Source: Cellulophaga sp. RHA19
GTDB lineage: Bacteria > Bacteroidota > Bacteroidia > Flavobacteriales > Flavobacteriaceae
Assembly: GCF_002813425.1 (NCBI RefSeq)
Contig: NZ_PHUL01000001.1
Span: 2,046,001-2,110,000 of the forward strand
Direction of reading: 5' to 3'
DNA length: 64,000 nucleotides
Positions 25,210 through 33,930 of the stretch are shown one piece after another (the first letter of the stretch is position 1; each line of letters opens with the position of its first letter). The notes beneath the pieces were generated by a model. It made no database searches, was not told the DNA's origin, and saw only the letters and a program-made list of their open reading frames with translations. The translations under genes were made by a program, and so were the position numbers.

Positions 25210-25596
25210 ATGAAAAATAAACTTAAAGCAGTAGAGTTATTTCATAAATCTTTTGGAGCAGGAGTTTCTGAAGAATTAAAATCAGATCTAGGAGAGCAAA
25301 AGAATTTATTGCGTTTTAACCTTATGGATGAGGAAAATAAGGAGTATTTAGAAGCTGCCAATAATAAAGATATGGTAGAGGTTGCTGATGCTTTAGGTGA
25401 TATGTTATATATTTTATGTGGTACAATATTGGAGCACGGTATGCAGTATAAAATTGAAGAGGTCTTTGATGAAATACAGCGTAGCAATATGAGTAAGCTT
25501 GGTGCAGATGGTAAACCAGTGTATAGAGAAGATGGTAAAATATTAAAGGGGCCAAACTATTTTAAACCAAGTATAGAAGCTATTCTTAAAAAATAA
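25210..25596 (+). CDS. MazG-like nucleoside triphosphate pyrophosphohydrolase
   Basis: The 128-residue protein has the all-alpha NTP pyrophosphohydrolase metal motif: MDEENKEYLEA (EExxE) followed 20-odd residues later by EVADALGDMLY (ExxD). The C-terminal RSNMSKLGADGKPVYREDG matches HisE/MazG-like members. It probably hydrolyses an unusual nucleoside triphosphate to the monophosphate and pyrophosphate. It ends in a strong terminator. Confidence 0.85.
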   Translation: MKNKLKAVELFHKSFGAGVSEELKSDLGEQKNLLRFNLMDEENKEYLEAANNKDMVEVADALGDMLYILCGTILEHGMQYKIEEVFDEIQRSNMSKLGADGKPVYREDGKILKGPNYFKPSIEAILKK

Positions 25597-25598
25597 AA

Positions 25599-25624
25599 AA
25601 AGTGCCTAATTAGGCACTTTTTTA
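25599..25624. terminator. Bidirectional palindromic terminator
   Basis: AAAGTGCCTAA and TTAGGCACTTT form a perfect 22-base palindrome with T runs on both sides, between the convergent MazG-like and ilvE genes. Confidence 0.9.
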
Positions 25625-25647
25625 TATTATAAAGGTTGGTATTAAGA

Positions 25648-26724
25648 TTATTCAACCTTAAAACGCCATCCAAATTTATCTTCAGCTTTGTTGTATTGTA
25701 TGCTAGTGATACTGTCTTTTAATAAAGTAGCATAACTATCGTCAACAGTAGGTAGCATATAATCTGTATCTCTAAAGCCAAAACCAGCAATAGGAGAAAT
25801 AACAGCTGCAGTACCTGCACCAAACATTTCTTTTAAGCTACCATCTTTTGCGGCATCTACTAATTCTTGTACTTTAATTTTACGAACCTCAGTTTTTATA
25901 CCTTGGTCTTCAGCTATTTTTAAAATACTTTTACGGGTAATACCATCTAAAATACGGTCACTAGTTGGGCACGTTAATAAAGTATCATTAATACGTACAA
26001 AAACGTTCATTGCACCTGCCTCTTCAATATACTCGTGTGTATTATCATCTGTCCAAATAACTTGTTGGTATCCTTTGTCTTGTGCTAATTTAGTTGGGTA
26101 GAACTGGCCAGCATAGTTACCACCAGCTTTTGCAAAACCAACACCACCGTTTGCAGATCTAGAATATTTTTCTTCTATAAGTACTTTTACTTCTCCAGAA
26201 AAATAAGAACCAGAAGGTGCACCACAGATTATAAATTTATATTCATCTGCAGGAGATGCATGAAAACCATTACCAGTTGCAAACATAAAAGGTCTAATGT
26301 ATAAAGAACTTCCAGCAGATTTCGGAATCCAATCACTATCAGTCTTTAATAGTGCTTTTAACCCTTCCATAAAGTAATTTTCTGGAATTTCAGGAATAGC
26401 TAATCTTTTTGCAGATAAGTTTAAACGTTTATGATTATCTAAAGGACGAAACATCCAAATAGCATCTTGCTCATCTTTATATGCTTTCATTCCTTCAAAA
26501 ATAGATTGTCCGTAATGAAAAATCTTAGAAGATGGATCTAAAGATATTGGCTGGTAAGGAACAACCTTTGGAGCTTCCCAGGCACCATTTTTATAATCGC
26601 AGACCAACATATGATCCATATAAATACTTCCAAACGAAAGATTATCAAAATCAACATCGTTTATTTTACTGTTTTTAGTCTTTTCTACACTAATTTGATT
26701 TGTAGTAACATCCATAGTATTCAT
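25648..26724 (-). CDS. ilvE: Branched-chain amino acid aminotransferase
   Basis: IlvE swaps the amino group between Leu, Ile or Val and 2-oxoglutarate using PLP. The 358-residue length is that of the class II form. Motifs: FHYGQSIFEGMKAY, the PLP lysine in FAKAGGNYAG, and YIEEAGAMNVFV, with SDRILDGITRKSIL near the C-terminal third. It is divergent from the DUF4920 gene. Confidence 0.96.
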   Translation of the reverse strand: MNTMDVTTNQISVEKTKNSKINDVDFDNLSFGSIYMDHMLVCDYKNGAWEAPKVVPYQPISLDPSSKIFHYGQSIFEGMKAYKDEQDAIWMFRPLDNHKRLNLSAKRLAIPEIPENYFMEGLKALLKTDSDWIPKSAGSSLYIRPFMFATGNGFHASPADEYKFIICGAPSGSYFSGEVKVLIEEKYSRSANGGVGFAKAGGNYAGQFYPTKLAQDKGYQQVIWTDDNTHEYIEEAGAMNVFVRINDTLLTCPTSDRILDGITRKSILKIAEDQGIKTEVRKIKVQELVDAAKDGSLKEMFGAGTAAVISPIAGFGFRDTDYMLPTVDDSYATLLKDSITSIQYNKAEDKFGWRFKVE

Positions 26725-26822
26725 AATTTAAGATCATAAAATTAATCAATTATCAGTACTAGTGCTTCTTTTTTAGATTAAAATTGTTCAAATTTGCATT
26801 CTATCACTAAATTTTATCAGAT

Positions 26823-27326
26823 ATGAAAAGTTTTAACATTTTGCTTGTAGTAATTTTATTGTTTATGTCTTGCAAGGAGGCAAAAAAAGAAACAGTAGTT
26901 CAGGAACCTGAGCAAAAAATAGAAGAATTAGCATCTTTTGGAGAAAAAATAACAGTAGATAACGCTAAGGTAACCAAAGAAATGGCAGTTGTTTATCATA
27001 ATTTAGCAGTTGCAGACACGGTAACAACTAAGTTTAAGGGTAAGGTATTAGATGTTTGTCAGTCTAAAGGGTGTTGGATGAAATTAGATTTAGGAGATGG
27101 TGAACAAGCAATGGTAAAATTTAAAGACTATGGTTTTTTTATGCCTAAAGATATTGCAGGTAAAGAAGTTGTAATAAACGGAAAAGCTTTTATAGAGCAA
27201 ATGTCTGTAGATGAACAGCAGCATTATGCAGAAGATGGTGGTGCAACTAAAGAAGAAATAGCGCAAATTACTGAGCCTAAAAAAACCTACAGGTTTGAGG
27301 CAGATGGTGTGCTCTTAAAAGAATAA
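26823..27326 (+). CDS. DUF4920 lipoprotein
   Basis: The 167-residue protein has a lipoprotein signal (LLFMSCKEAKK), then a domain with GKVLDVCQSKGCWMKLDLGDG, in which C-x4-C precedes the Trp-Met that marks DUF4920. The fold is OB-like, and the Cys pair may bind metal or form a disulphide. Function unknown. It ends four bases before mnmD, so the two are probably cotranscribed. Confidence 0.85.
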   Translation: MKSFNILLVVILLFMSCKEAKKETVVQEPEQKIEELASFGEKITVDNAKVTKEMAVVYHNLAVADTVTTKFKGKVLDVCQSKGCWMKLDLGDGEQAMVKFKDYGFFMPKDIAGKEVVINGKAFIEQMSVDEQQHYAEDGGATKEEIAQITEPKKTYRFEADGVLLKE

Positions 27327-27330
27327 ATAT

Positions 27331-27993
27331 TTGAAACGTAAAATAATAACAACAGGTGATGGTTCTAAAACCATACAAATAGAGGATTGGAACGAGCAGT
27401 ACCACTCTATACACGGAGCGGTGCAAGAAGCTTATCACGTATTTATAAAACACGGCTTATCTTTATTTAAAGATGAGCCTGTTTCTATTTTAGAAATTGG
27501 TTTTGGTACAGGGTTAAATGCTATAATTACAGCGTTAGAGGCTTTTAAAAGTAATTTAACTATTAATTACACTGGTGTAGAGGCTTATCCTGTTTCGTTA
27601 GAAGAAGTATCGCAATTAAATTATATAGAGCAGTTAAATGCTAAAGAATCTGCAGATGTATTTGCTAAAATGCATAAAGTAGAATGGGAGGTAAGTAATA
27701 CTATTTTGCCAAATTTTCAGCTTTTAAAGAGAAAACAAGATTTTTTAGAGATTACAGATAAAGCTACTTGTAATCTTATTTATTTTGATGCTTTTGGTGC
27801 TAGGGTACAGCCAGAACTTTGGACAGAGACTGTTTTTAAAATAATGTACAATGCATTAAAAACTAACGGAGTGTTGGTAACATACGCAGCAAAAGGTAGT
27901 GTTAGGCGCGCTATGTTGGCAGTTGGTTTTAAGGTAGAACGCTTGCCAGGACCTCCAGGGAAAAGAGAAATGTTAAGAGCAACTAAGTCATAA
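27331..27993 (+). CDS. mnmD: tRNA 5-methylaminomethyl-2-thiouridine methyltransferase
   Basis: MnmD performs the last methylation of mnm5s2U34 in tRNA. The 220-residue protein has the SAM motif EIGFGTGLNAI, then IYFDAFGARVQPELW and the C-terminal TYAAKGSVRRAM ... RLPGPPGKREMLRA found in MnmC/MnmD. The start is TTG at 27331, four bases after the previous stop; no ATG lies near. It is the stand-alone form, without the FAD oxidase domain of Escherichia coli MnmC. Confidence 0.92.
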   Translation: MKRKIITTGDGSKTIQIEDWNEQYHSIHGAVQEAYHVFIKHGLSLFKDEPVSILEIGFGTGLNAIITALEAFKSNLTINYTGVEAYPVSLEEVSQLNYIEQLNAKESADVFAKMHKVEWEVSNTILPNFQLLKRKQDFLEITDKATCNLIYFDAFGARVQPELWTETVFKIMYNALKTNGVLVTYAAKGSVRRAMLAVGFKVERLPGPPGKREMLRATKS

Positions 27994-28018
27994 GTAGTTT
28001 TTTACAATAAACTTTAGT

Positions 28019-28058
28019 GACATTTTGACATTTTTAAAGAAATGGCAGTACTTTTGCC
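28019..28058 (+). promoter_or_regulatory. grpE-dnaJ promoter region with a sigma-54-like site
   Basis: TGGCA-GT-ACTT-TTGC at 28043-28057 fits the sigma-54 consensus TGGCAC-G-N4-TTGC, with GG and GC 12 bases apart as required, 36 bases before grpE. The overlapping TACTTTTG (28049-28056) with TTG at 28025 also fits the housekeeping flavobacterial promoter at a 21-base spacing. GACATTTT is repeated in tandem at 28019-28034. Which sigma factor is used cannot be decided here. Confidence 0.55.
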
Positions 28059-28093
28059 ATCTTAAAATCCAAGACATTAAACGTTAGCATATA

Positions 28094-28654
28094 ATGAGTA
28101 AAAAAGATAAAGCTGAAGAAGTAGCACAAGAAGAAAAAATAAACAAAGCTGCTGAAGAAGTTAAGGAAAATGCAGAAGCTCCTGTAGAAGAAACAGTAGA
28201 GTTGTCTGTAGAAGAACAATTGCAACAAGACTTAGCAAAAGAAAAAGATAAGTTTTTACGTTTGTTTGCTGAGTTTGAAAACTATAAAAAGAGAACGTCT
28301 AAAGAGCGTATGGACTTGTTTAAAACAGCAGGTCAAGAAGTTATAGTATCAATGCTTCCAGTTATGGATGATTTTGACAGAGCAATGAAAGAAATTTCTA
28401 AGTCTGAAGATAAAGAGCTAGTTACTGGTGTAGAGCTAATACAAAATAAATTTACAGAAACTTTAAAGGGTAAAGGTTTATTAGAGATAGAAGTTGCGCA
28501 AGGTGATGCATTTAATGCAGATGTACACGAGGCTATTACTCAAATTCCTGCTCCGGATGAAAAGTTAAAAGGTAAAATTATAGACGTAATAGAGAAAGGA
28601 TTTACGTTAGGAGATAAAATTATTCGTCACCCAAAAGTAGTTGTTGGGAACTAA
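28094..28654 (+). CDS. grpE: Nucleotide exchange factor GrpE
   Basis: GrpE releases ADP from DnaK. The 186-residue protein has an acidic, low-complexity N-terminal coiled coil (about residues 1-50), the long helix with FLRLFAEFENYKKRTSKER, and the C-terminal beta domain with GDAFNADVHEAI. dnaJ follows after nine bases; dnaK is not in the window. Confidence 0.97.
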   Translation: MSKKDKAEEVAQEEKINKAAEEVKENAEAPVEETVELSVEEQLQQDLAKEKDKFLRLFAEFENYKKRTSKERMDLFKTAGQEVIVSMLPVMDDFDRAMKEISKSEDKELVTGVELIQNKFTETLKGKGLLEIEVAQGDAFNADVHEAITQIPAPDEKLKGKIIDVIEKGFTLGDKIIRHPKVVVGN

Positions 28655-28663
28655 AAATAAGAA

Positions 28664-29785
28664 ATGAAAGAAGATTTTTACAGCATATTAGGCATCACTA
28701 AAAATGCAACTGCAGCAGAAATAAAAAAGGCATACCGTAAAAAAGCAATAGAATTTCACCCAGATAAAAATCCTGGTGATGCTAAGGCAGAGGAGATGTT
28801 TAAAACAGCAGCAGAAGCATATGAAATTTTAAGTGACCCTGATAAAAAAGCAAGATATGATCAATACGGTCACGCTGCCTTTGAAGGTGGTGCTGGCGGT
28901 GGCGGTGGCGGCTTTGGCGGCATGAATATGGATGATATCTTTAGTCAGTTTGGAGATATCTTTGGCGGTGGCGGCTTTGGTGGTGGCTTCGGCGGCGGTT
29001 TTGGCGGTGGCCAACGTAGAGTAAAAGGTTCTAATCTTAGAATTAGAGTTAAGCTTACTTTAGAGGAGATTGCTAATGGCGTAGAAAAAAAGGTCAAAGT
29101 TAAACGCAAAGTGCAAGCAGACGGTGTTACTTATAATACTTGTACTACTTGTAATGGCTCTGGGCAGGTTACTAAAATTGCAAATACAATTTTAGGAAGA
29201 ATGCAAACTTCTGCTACTTGTAGTACTTGTGGAGGTAGTGGTCAAATTATAGATAAAAAACCAGCAGGTGCAGATGCACAAGGTTTAATAGCTAAAGAAG
29301 AAACTGTATCTATTAAAATACCAGGTGGTGTAGAAGATGGTATGCAGTTAAAGGTGCCAGGAAAAGGAAACAGTGCGCCAGGTAATGGTGTTAACGGTGA
29401 TCTAATAGTACTTATAGAAACAGAAGAGCACAGTACTTTAAAAAGAGAAGGTGATAACTTGCATTATGATTTATACATAAGTATTTCTGAAGCAGTTTTA
29501 GGTACTTCTAAAGAAATTGATGCTGTTGGCGGAAAAGTGCGTATTAAGCTAGAAGAAGGTATACAGTCTGGCAAAATATTACGTTTAAGAGGTAAGGGTA
29601 TTACAAGCTTAAATGGTTATGGTAGCGGAGATCTTTTAGTACACGTAAATGTGTGGACACCAAAAGAACTTAACAAAGAACAAAGAGAGTTTTTTGAGCG
29701 TATGGCTGGCAATGAGAATTTTGCTCCACACCCAGAAAAATCTGATAAATCTTTCTTTGAGAAAGTTAAAGATATGTTCTCTTAA
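28664..29785 (+). CDS. dnaJ: Chaperone DnaJ with a reduced zinc finger
   Basis: The J domain (residues 1-70) has the HPD motif in EFHPDKNPGD. A Gly/Phe-rich region (about 75-120) follows. The Cys-rich domain holds only two CxxCxGxG motifs (CTTCNGSG from residue 160 and CSTCGGSG from residue 186) where the standard DnaJ has four, so it can make only one of the two zinc centres. The C-terminal substrate-binding domains are complete. It is cotranscribed with grpE. Confidence 0.95.
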   Translation: MKEDFYSILGITKNATAAEIKKAYRKKAIEFHPDKNPGDAKAEEMFKTAAEAYEILSDPDKKARYDQYGHAAFEGGAGGGGGGFGGMNMDDIFSQFGDIFGGGGFGGGFGGGFGGGQRRVKGSNLRIRVKLTLEEIANGVEKKVKVKRKVQADGVTYNTCTTCNGSGQVTKIANTILGRMQTSATCSTCGGSGQIIDKKPAGADAQGLIAKEETVSIKIPGGVEDGMQLKVPGKGNSAPGNGVNGDLIVLIETEEHSTLKREGDNLHYDLYISISEAVLGTSKEIDAVGGKVRIKLEEGIQSGKILRLRGKGITSLNGYGSGDLLVHVNVWTPKELNKEQREFFERMAGNENFAPHPEKSDKSFFEKVKDMFS

Positions 29786-29800
29786 AGAGCAAAGAGTATT

Positions 29801-29868
29801 GAGCAGTGCTTGTCACTGCTCATTTTTTTTCCCATCCTTATGTAAATAAGGGTGGGTTTTATTTTTAT
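29801..29868 (+). terminator. Two tandem terminators after grpE-dnaJ
   Basis: The first is an 8-bp stem GAGCAGTG/CACTGCTC with a T run (29801-29830). Directly after it, CCCATCCTTA pairs with TAAGGGTGGG (one G-U pair) and is followed by TTTTATTTTTA (29831-29868). Confidence 0.85.
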
Positions 29869-29905
29869 ATGCTACCATTTATCTATCTTTGGAAAAATTG
29901 TGAAA

Positions 29906-30835
29906 ATGAGTACTATTTTGGCGGCAAAAGGTGTTTCTAAAAAATTTGGAGACCATACAGCCCTAAACAATGTTTCCTTAGAAATTCCTAAGAATTGTAT
30001 ATATGGTCTACTTGGACCTAATGGCGCAGGAAAAACTACGCTAATACGTATTATAAATCAAATTACTTTTCCAGATACTGGTGCTGTTTTTTTTGATGGC
30101 GAACCCTTAAAACCAGAGCATATAGCAACTATTGGCTATTTGCCAGAGGAAAGAGGTTTGTATAAAAGTATGAAGGTTGGTGAACAGGCTTTGTATTTGG
30201 CACAGTTAAAAGGCTTATCTAAGGCAGAAGCTACAAAACGACTTAAATATTGGTTTGATAGGTTAGATATAGGAGATTGGTGGAATAAGAAAGTGCAGGA
30301 ATTATCTAAAGGTATGGCGCAAAAAATACAGTTTGTTGTAACTGTACTTCATCAACCTAAATTATTAATTTTTGATGAGCCTTTTAGTGGTTTTGATCCT
30401 ATAAATGCTAATATAATAAAGGATGAAATTCTTCACTTAAAAGAAGAAGGTGCTTCAATAATATTTTCTACTCACCGTATGGAATCTGTAGAAGAATTGT
30501 GCGAGTACATAGCACTTATTCATCAATCAGAAAAAATACTAGACGGAAAATTATCAGACATTAAAAAAGAATATAAAAACAATATTTTTAATGTAGGGTT
30601 GCAAGTATCTGAGCAGAATGATGTTTTAAAGAAGTTGGAAGAAAAACATAAAATATGGACACCATCTTACAATGAGCAAGATAAGCAGTTAGATTTTAAA
30701 ATACAATTGCCTTCTAATGATACAGGTGCATTGTTAGGGTATTTATCAGAAAAAGGAAAAGTAAACCACTTTGTAGAAACAATACCGTCTGCAAACGATA
30801 TTTTTATACAAACCGTAAAAAGCAAAACAAAGTAG
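29906..30835 (+). CDS. ABC-2 type exporter ATP-binding protein
   Basis: The ATG at 29906 is chosen over an in-frame one at 29852 that lies in the terminator. The 309-residue protein has Walker A (LLGPNGAGKTTLI), signature LSKGMAQKIQ, Walker B LLIFDEPFSGFD and the switch His in STHRM. The C-terminal part fits DUF4162, as in NatA-type proteins. It overlaps the permease gene by one base (TAGTG), so the two form one transporter. Confidence 0.92.
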   Translation: MSTILAAKGVSKKFGDHTALNNVSLEIPKNCIYGLLGPNGAGKTTLIRIINQITFPDTGAVFFDGEPLKPEHIATIGYLPEERGLYKSMKVGEQALYLAQLKGLSKAEATKRLKYWFDRLDIGDWWNKKVQELSKGMAQKIQFVVTVLHQPKLLIFDEPFSGFDPINANIIKDEILHLKEEGASIIFSTHRMESVEELCEYIALIHQSEKILDGKLSDIKKEYKNNIFNVGLQVSEQNDVLKKLEEKHKIWTPSYNEQDKQLDFKIQLPSNDTGALLGYLSEKGKVNHFVETIPSANDIFIQTVKSKTK

Positions 30836-32172
30836 TGGGTAAATTAAGCTTAATTATAAAAAGAGAGTATTTAGCTAAAGTAAAAAACAAGTCGTTTATA
30901 ATAATGACTTTTTTAAGTCCTATTTTAATGGTAGGTATGGTTGCTTTGGTCTTGTATTTAGCAATGCTAAATGATAGTGATAAAAGAGTTATTACTGTAT
31001 TAAATGAGAGTAGTTTTTATGCAGATGATTTCATAAATACAGAAAGCACATCTGTAGTGCGTTTTAAAAATATAAGTTTAGAGCAGGCTAAAGATTCTAC
31101 AGAGCAACTTGGTTACTATGGTTTGGTTTTTATACCAAATGGTAAAACTTTAGAAGATGTGGCAAAATCTTCATATTTTTTCTCTAAAGAATCTCCTACA
31201 GATGGTTTTTTAGAGGATTTAGAAGATATTTTTCAATATAGATTAAAACAAAAAAGATTAGAGAGTTTAGGGGTTTCAGAACAGCAGTATAGTTCTATTA
31301 GCAAAAACTTTTCTATACATACGGCTACATTTCAAGGAAAAGAAAATTTAAAAGGATTAAACGAGCTTAACGCTATAATTGGTGGTGGTTTTGGCTATTT
31401 AATAATGATGTTTATTATAATCTACGGTAGTTTTGTAATGCGTAGTGTAATAGAAGAAAAAACTAGTAGGGTAATAGAAGTTATTATTTCATCGGTTAAG
31501 CCTTTTCAGTTAATGATGGGTAAAATAATAGGAACATCTTTGGCGGGTGTAACTCAGTTTGTAATATGGGTAGTATCTGGTTCTATTTTATTTTTAATTG
31601 TATTTTTAATTTTTGATTTAGATATGACTGCCTTGCAAAATGGTAGTTCTAGTTTACCGCAAGCACAAGCTATGAAAATGGCAAGTGGCGGTATGGAGGA
31701 TAACATACAACAATATGCCGAAATGTTTTTACAAATACCGTGGGTATCTTTGTTTAGCTTTTTCTTGGTATATTTTGTTTTAGGGTATTTAATTTATAGT
31801 TCTATATATGCGGCAATAGGTGCTGCTGTAGATAATGAAACGGATACGCAACAGTTTATGTTACCTGTAATATCACCACTAATGTTAGCTATTTATGTTG
31901 GTTTTATTTCGGTTTTTAGTAACCCTCATGGGCCAGTGGCAGTTGGGTTTTCTTTATTTCCGTTAACGTCTCCAATAGTAATGTTAATGCGTTTATCTTC
32001 TGGTATAGGGGAAGGTGGTGTGCCAGTTTGGCAATTGGTAGTTTCTGTTTTGTTATTAATAGTTACCTTTTTATCTATTGTGTGGTTGGCAGCAAAAATA
32101 TATAGAATAGGTATTTTAATGTATGGTAAAAAGCCAAGTTATAAAGATTTATATAAGTGGTTAAAATATTAA
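30835..32172 (+). CDS. ABC-2 type exporter permease
   Basis: The 445-residue protein starts with GTG overlapping the previous stop. It has one N-terminal helix (about residues 22-45), a large extracytoplasmic domain (about 45-180) and five further helices, the layout of NatB/ABC2_membrane_3 permeases. The string IEEKTSRVIEVIISSVKPFQ is typical of the family. NatAB in Bacillus exports sodium; the substrate here is unknown. Confidence 0.88.
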   Translation: MGKLSLIIKREYLAKVKNKSFIIMTFLSPILMVGMVALVLYLAMLNDSDKRVITVLNESSFYADDFINTESTSVVRFKNISLEQAKDSTEQLGYYGLVFIPNGKTLEDVAKSSYFFSKESPTDGFLEDLEDIFQYRLKQKRLESLGVSEQQYSSISKNFSIHTATFQGKENLKGLNELNAIIGGGFGYLIMMFIIIYGSFVMRSVIEEKTSRVIEVIISSVKPFQLMMGKIIGTSLAGVTQFVIWVVSGSILFLIVFLIFDLDMTALQNGSSSLPQAQAMKMASGGMEDNIQQYAEMFLQIPWVSLFSFFLVYFVLGYLIYSSIYAAIGAAVDNETDTQQFMLPVISPLMLAIYVGFISVFSNPHGPVAVGFSLFPLTSPIVMLMRLSSGIGEGGVPVWQLVVSVLLLIVTFLSIVWLAAKIYRIGILMYGKKPSYKDLYKWLKY

Positions 32173-32173
32173 T

Positions 32174-33019
32174 ATGGAAGAGTTAAAAAATATTCTTAAA
32201 TACTTAAAAGACTTAATGTCTTACAAGTTGGTAGATGGTGATAAAGTAGTTATTACGGTAAGTACTTTGGTTACTATTGTGGTGGCTATTTTGGCTGTTA
32301 CCTATATTTTAAAACTCATACATAGAATAGTTGTTGCTAAATTACCGCAAGATGATAAAAATAAGTTTTTAAGTATATTTAATTTTTTAAAGTACTTTTT
32401 GTACATCCTAGCAGTAATAACTGTTTTGCATTCTTCTGGTGTAGATTTAACTGTTTTGCTTACTGCATCTGCCGCTTTATTTGTTGGTTTAGGTTTTGCA
32501 CTGCAATACCTTTTTCAGGATATAATTTCTGGAATTTTAATTATTTTAGATCAATCTTTACATATAGGAGATATTATAGAGGTAGAGGGTAAAGTTGGTA
32601 GAGTTTTTGAAACTAGATTAAGAACAACAAGGGCTTTAACCAGAGATGACAAGGTAATTGTTATACCTAACCATAAATTTTTAACAGATAGTATTTACAA
32701 CTATACTCAAAACCATAAAACTACAAGAGAAAATGTGAAAATAGGTGTTGCGTATGGTAGTGATGTAGAATTGGTGTCTAAGTTGTTATTAGAGATTATA
32801 GATGGTAAAAAAGGAATTCTAAAAAATCCGGCACCTTTTGTACTATTTGAAGATTTTGGAGATTCTGCACTTATGTTTTCTGTGAATTATTATACTAATG
32901 ATAGTTACGGCGACCCTAGAATTAAAAGTGATTTGCGTTTTTTAATAGACGCGGCTTTTAGAAAAAATAATATTTCTATCCCTTTTCCACAAAGAGATAT
33001 ACATATTATTAATAAATAA
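32174..33019 (+). CDS. MscS-family mechanosensitive channel (second copy)
   Basis: The 281-residue protein has two to three N-terminal helices, a pore segment (LFVGLGFALQYLFQDIISG) and the beta domain beginning LHIGDIIEVEGKVGRV, with VIVIPNHKFLTDSIYNY. It begins one base after the ABC permease stop, so the genes are in the same transcript, unlike the MscS gene at 15995. Confidence 0.92.
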   Translation: MEELKNILKYLKDLMSYKLVDGDKVVITVSTLVTIVVAILAVTYILKLIHRIVVAKLPQDDKNKFLSIFNFLKYFLYILAVITVLHSSGVDLTVLLTASAALFVGLGFALQYLFQDIISGILIILDQSLHIGDIIEVEGKVGRVFETRLRTTRALTRDDKVIVIPNHKFLTDSIYNYTQNHKTTRENVKIGVAYGSDVELVSKLLLEIIDGKKGILKNPAPFVLFEDFGDSALMFSVNYYTNDSYGDPRIKSDLRFLIDAAFRKNNISIPFPQRDIHIINK

Positions 33020-33054
33020 TTTAGTTGATATTTACGTATACATTAGTGTCTTAT

Positions 33055-33921
33055 ATGAAGAAGCTTTTATGGGTTTGTATATTTCTAATGGTACAATGTG
33101 CTTTATCACAAAGCTCAGACATTGTAAGGTTAGAGTATACTACTTTGCCAAAAAAAGAGTCCTCTAGAAGTATTTCTAGATTTAGATTCTTAGCAAATTT
33201 ACCTATTAAATTAAATGATGAAAATTACATAATTACTGGTGCGGAATATGGTATCATAGACTTTGCAAACGATAGTATTTATGAGTTTGATGATAAGGAG
33301 TTAGAGAAATTAAGAATTGTAGATCTTAACTTGGGTTATGCGCATATTTTAAATGAAAAATGGACTTTTATTGGTTTGCTAACACCAAGGTTGGCTTCTA
33401 ATTTTATCAACGGAGTGCAGAAGGAAGATTTTAATTTAAATTATTCTGTACTTGCTATAAAGGCAGATATGAAAAAGGAAAAACCTACTCGTTTAATACT
33501 GGGCTTGTCTTATAATAATGCAACAGGTTTTGATGTTCCTTTACCAATAGTAAGTTACTATAAAAAATTTCATCCTAATTGGTCTTATATGGTTGGTGTT
33601 CCTAGAATGGAGTTTAAATATCATTTGAAACAGCACCACACTTTTAAAGCGGCATTATTATTGGATGGTTATTTTGTAAATGTGCAAAATGATATTGCTT
33701 TGCCAGATAATGATTTAGGCTCTGGTTTGTCTTTATCTGTTGTGGTAGGTGCTTTTGGTTACCAATATAATATTAATAAAAACATTTCTTTTTATTGTTT
33801 AGCAGGTCACACTTTATCTCAAAGGGGTTTGTTAAGAGATGAAGAAAGAAAAAGTGTATATTCGTTATATGACGATGGTAATGTATATTTTAAAACAGGA
33901 TTTAAAATAGGAATTTTTTAA
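33055..33921 (+). CDS. Outer-membrane beta-barrel protein, DUF6268-like
   Basis: The ATG at 33055 gives a signal peptide (MKKLLWVCIFLMVQCALSQ) and a 288-residue product; the longer TTG start at 33025 is rejected. The rest alternates polar and hydrophobic residues in strands, ends KTGFKIGIF, and fits the DUF6268 family as I recall it. Role unknown. It precedes the sigma-54 activator by nine bases. Confidence 0.7.
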   Translation: MKKLLWVCIFLMVQCALSQSSDIVRLEYTTLPKKESSRSISRFRFLANLPIKLNDENYIITGAEYGIIDFANDSIYEFDDKELEKLRIVDLNLGYAHILNEKWTFIGLLTPRLASNFINGVQKEDFNLNYSVLAIKADMKKEKPTRLILGLSYNNATGFDVPLPIVSYYKKFHPNWSYMVGVPRMEFKYHLKQHHTFKAALLLDGYFVNVQNDIALPDNDLGSGLSLSVVVGAFGYQYNINKNISFYCLAGHTLSQRGLLRDEERKSVYSLYDDGNVYFKTGFKIGIF

Positions 33922-33930
33922 AACACGTAT

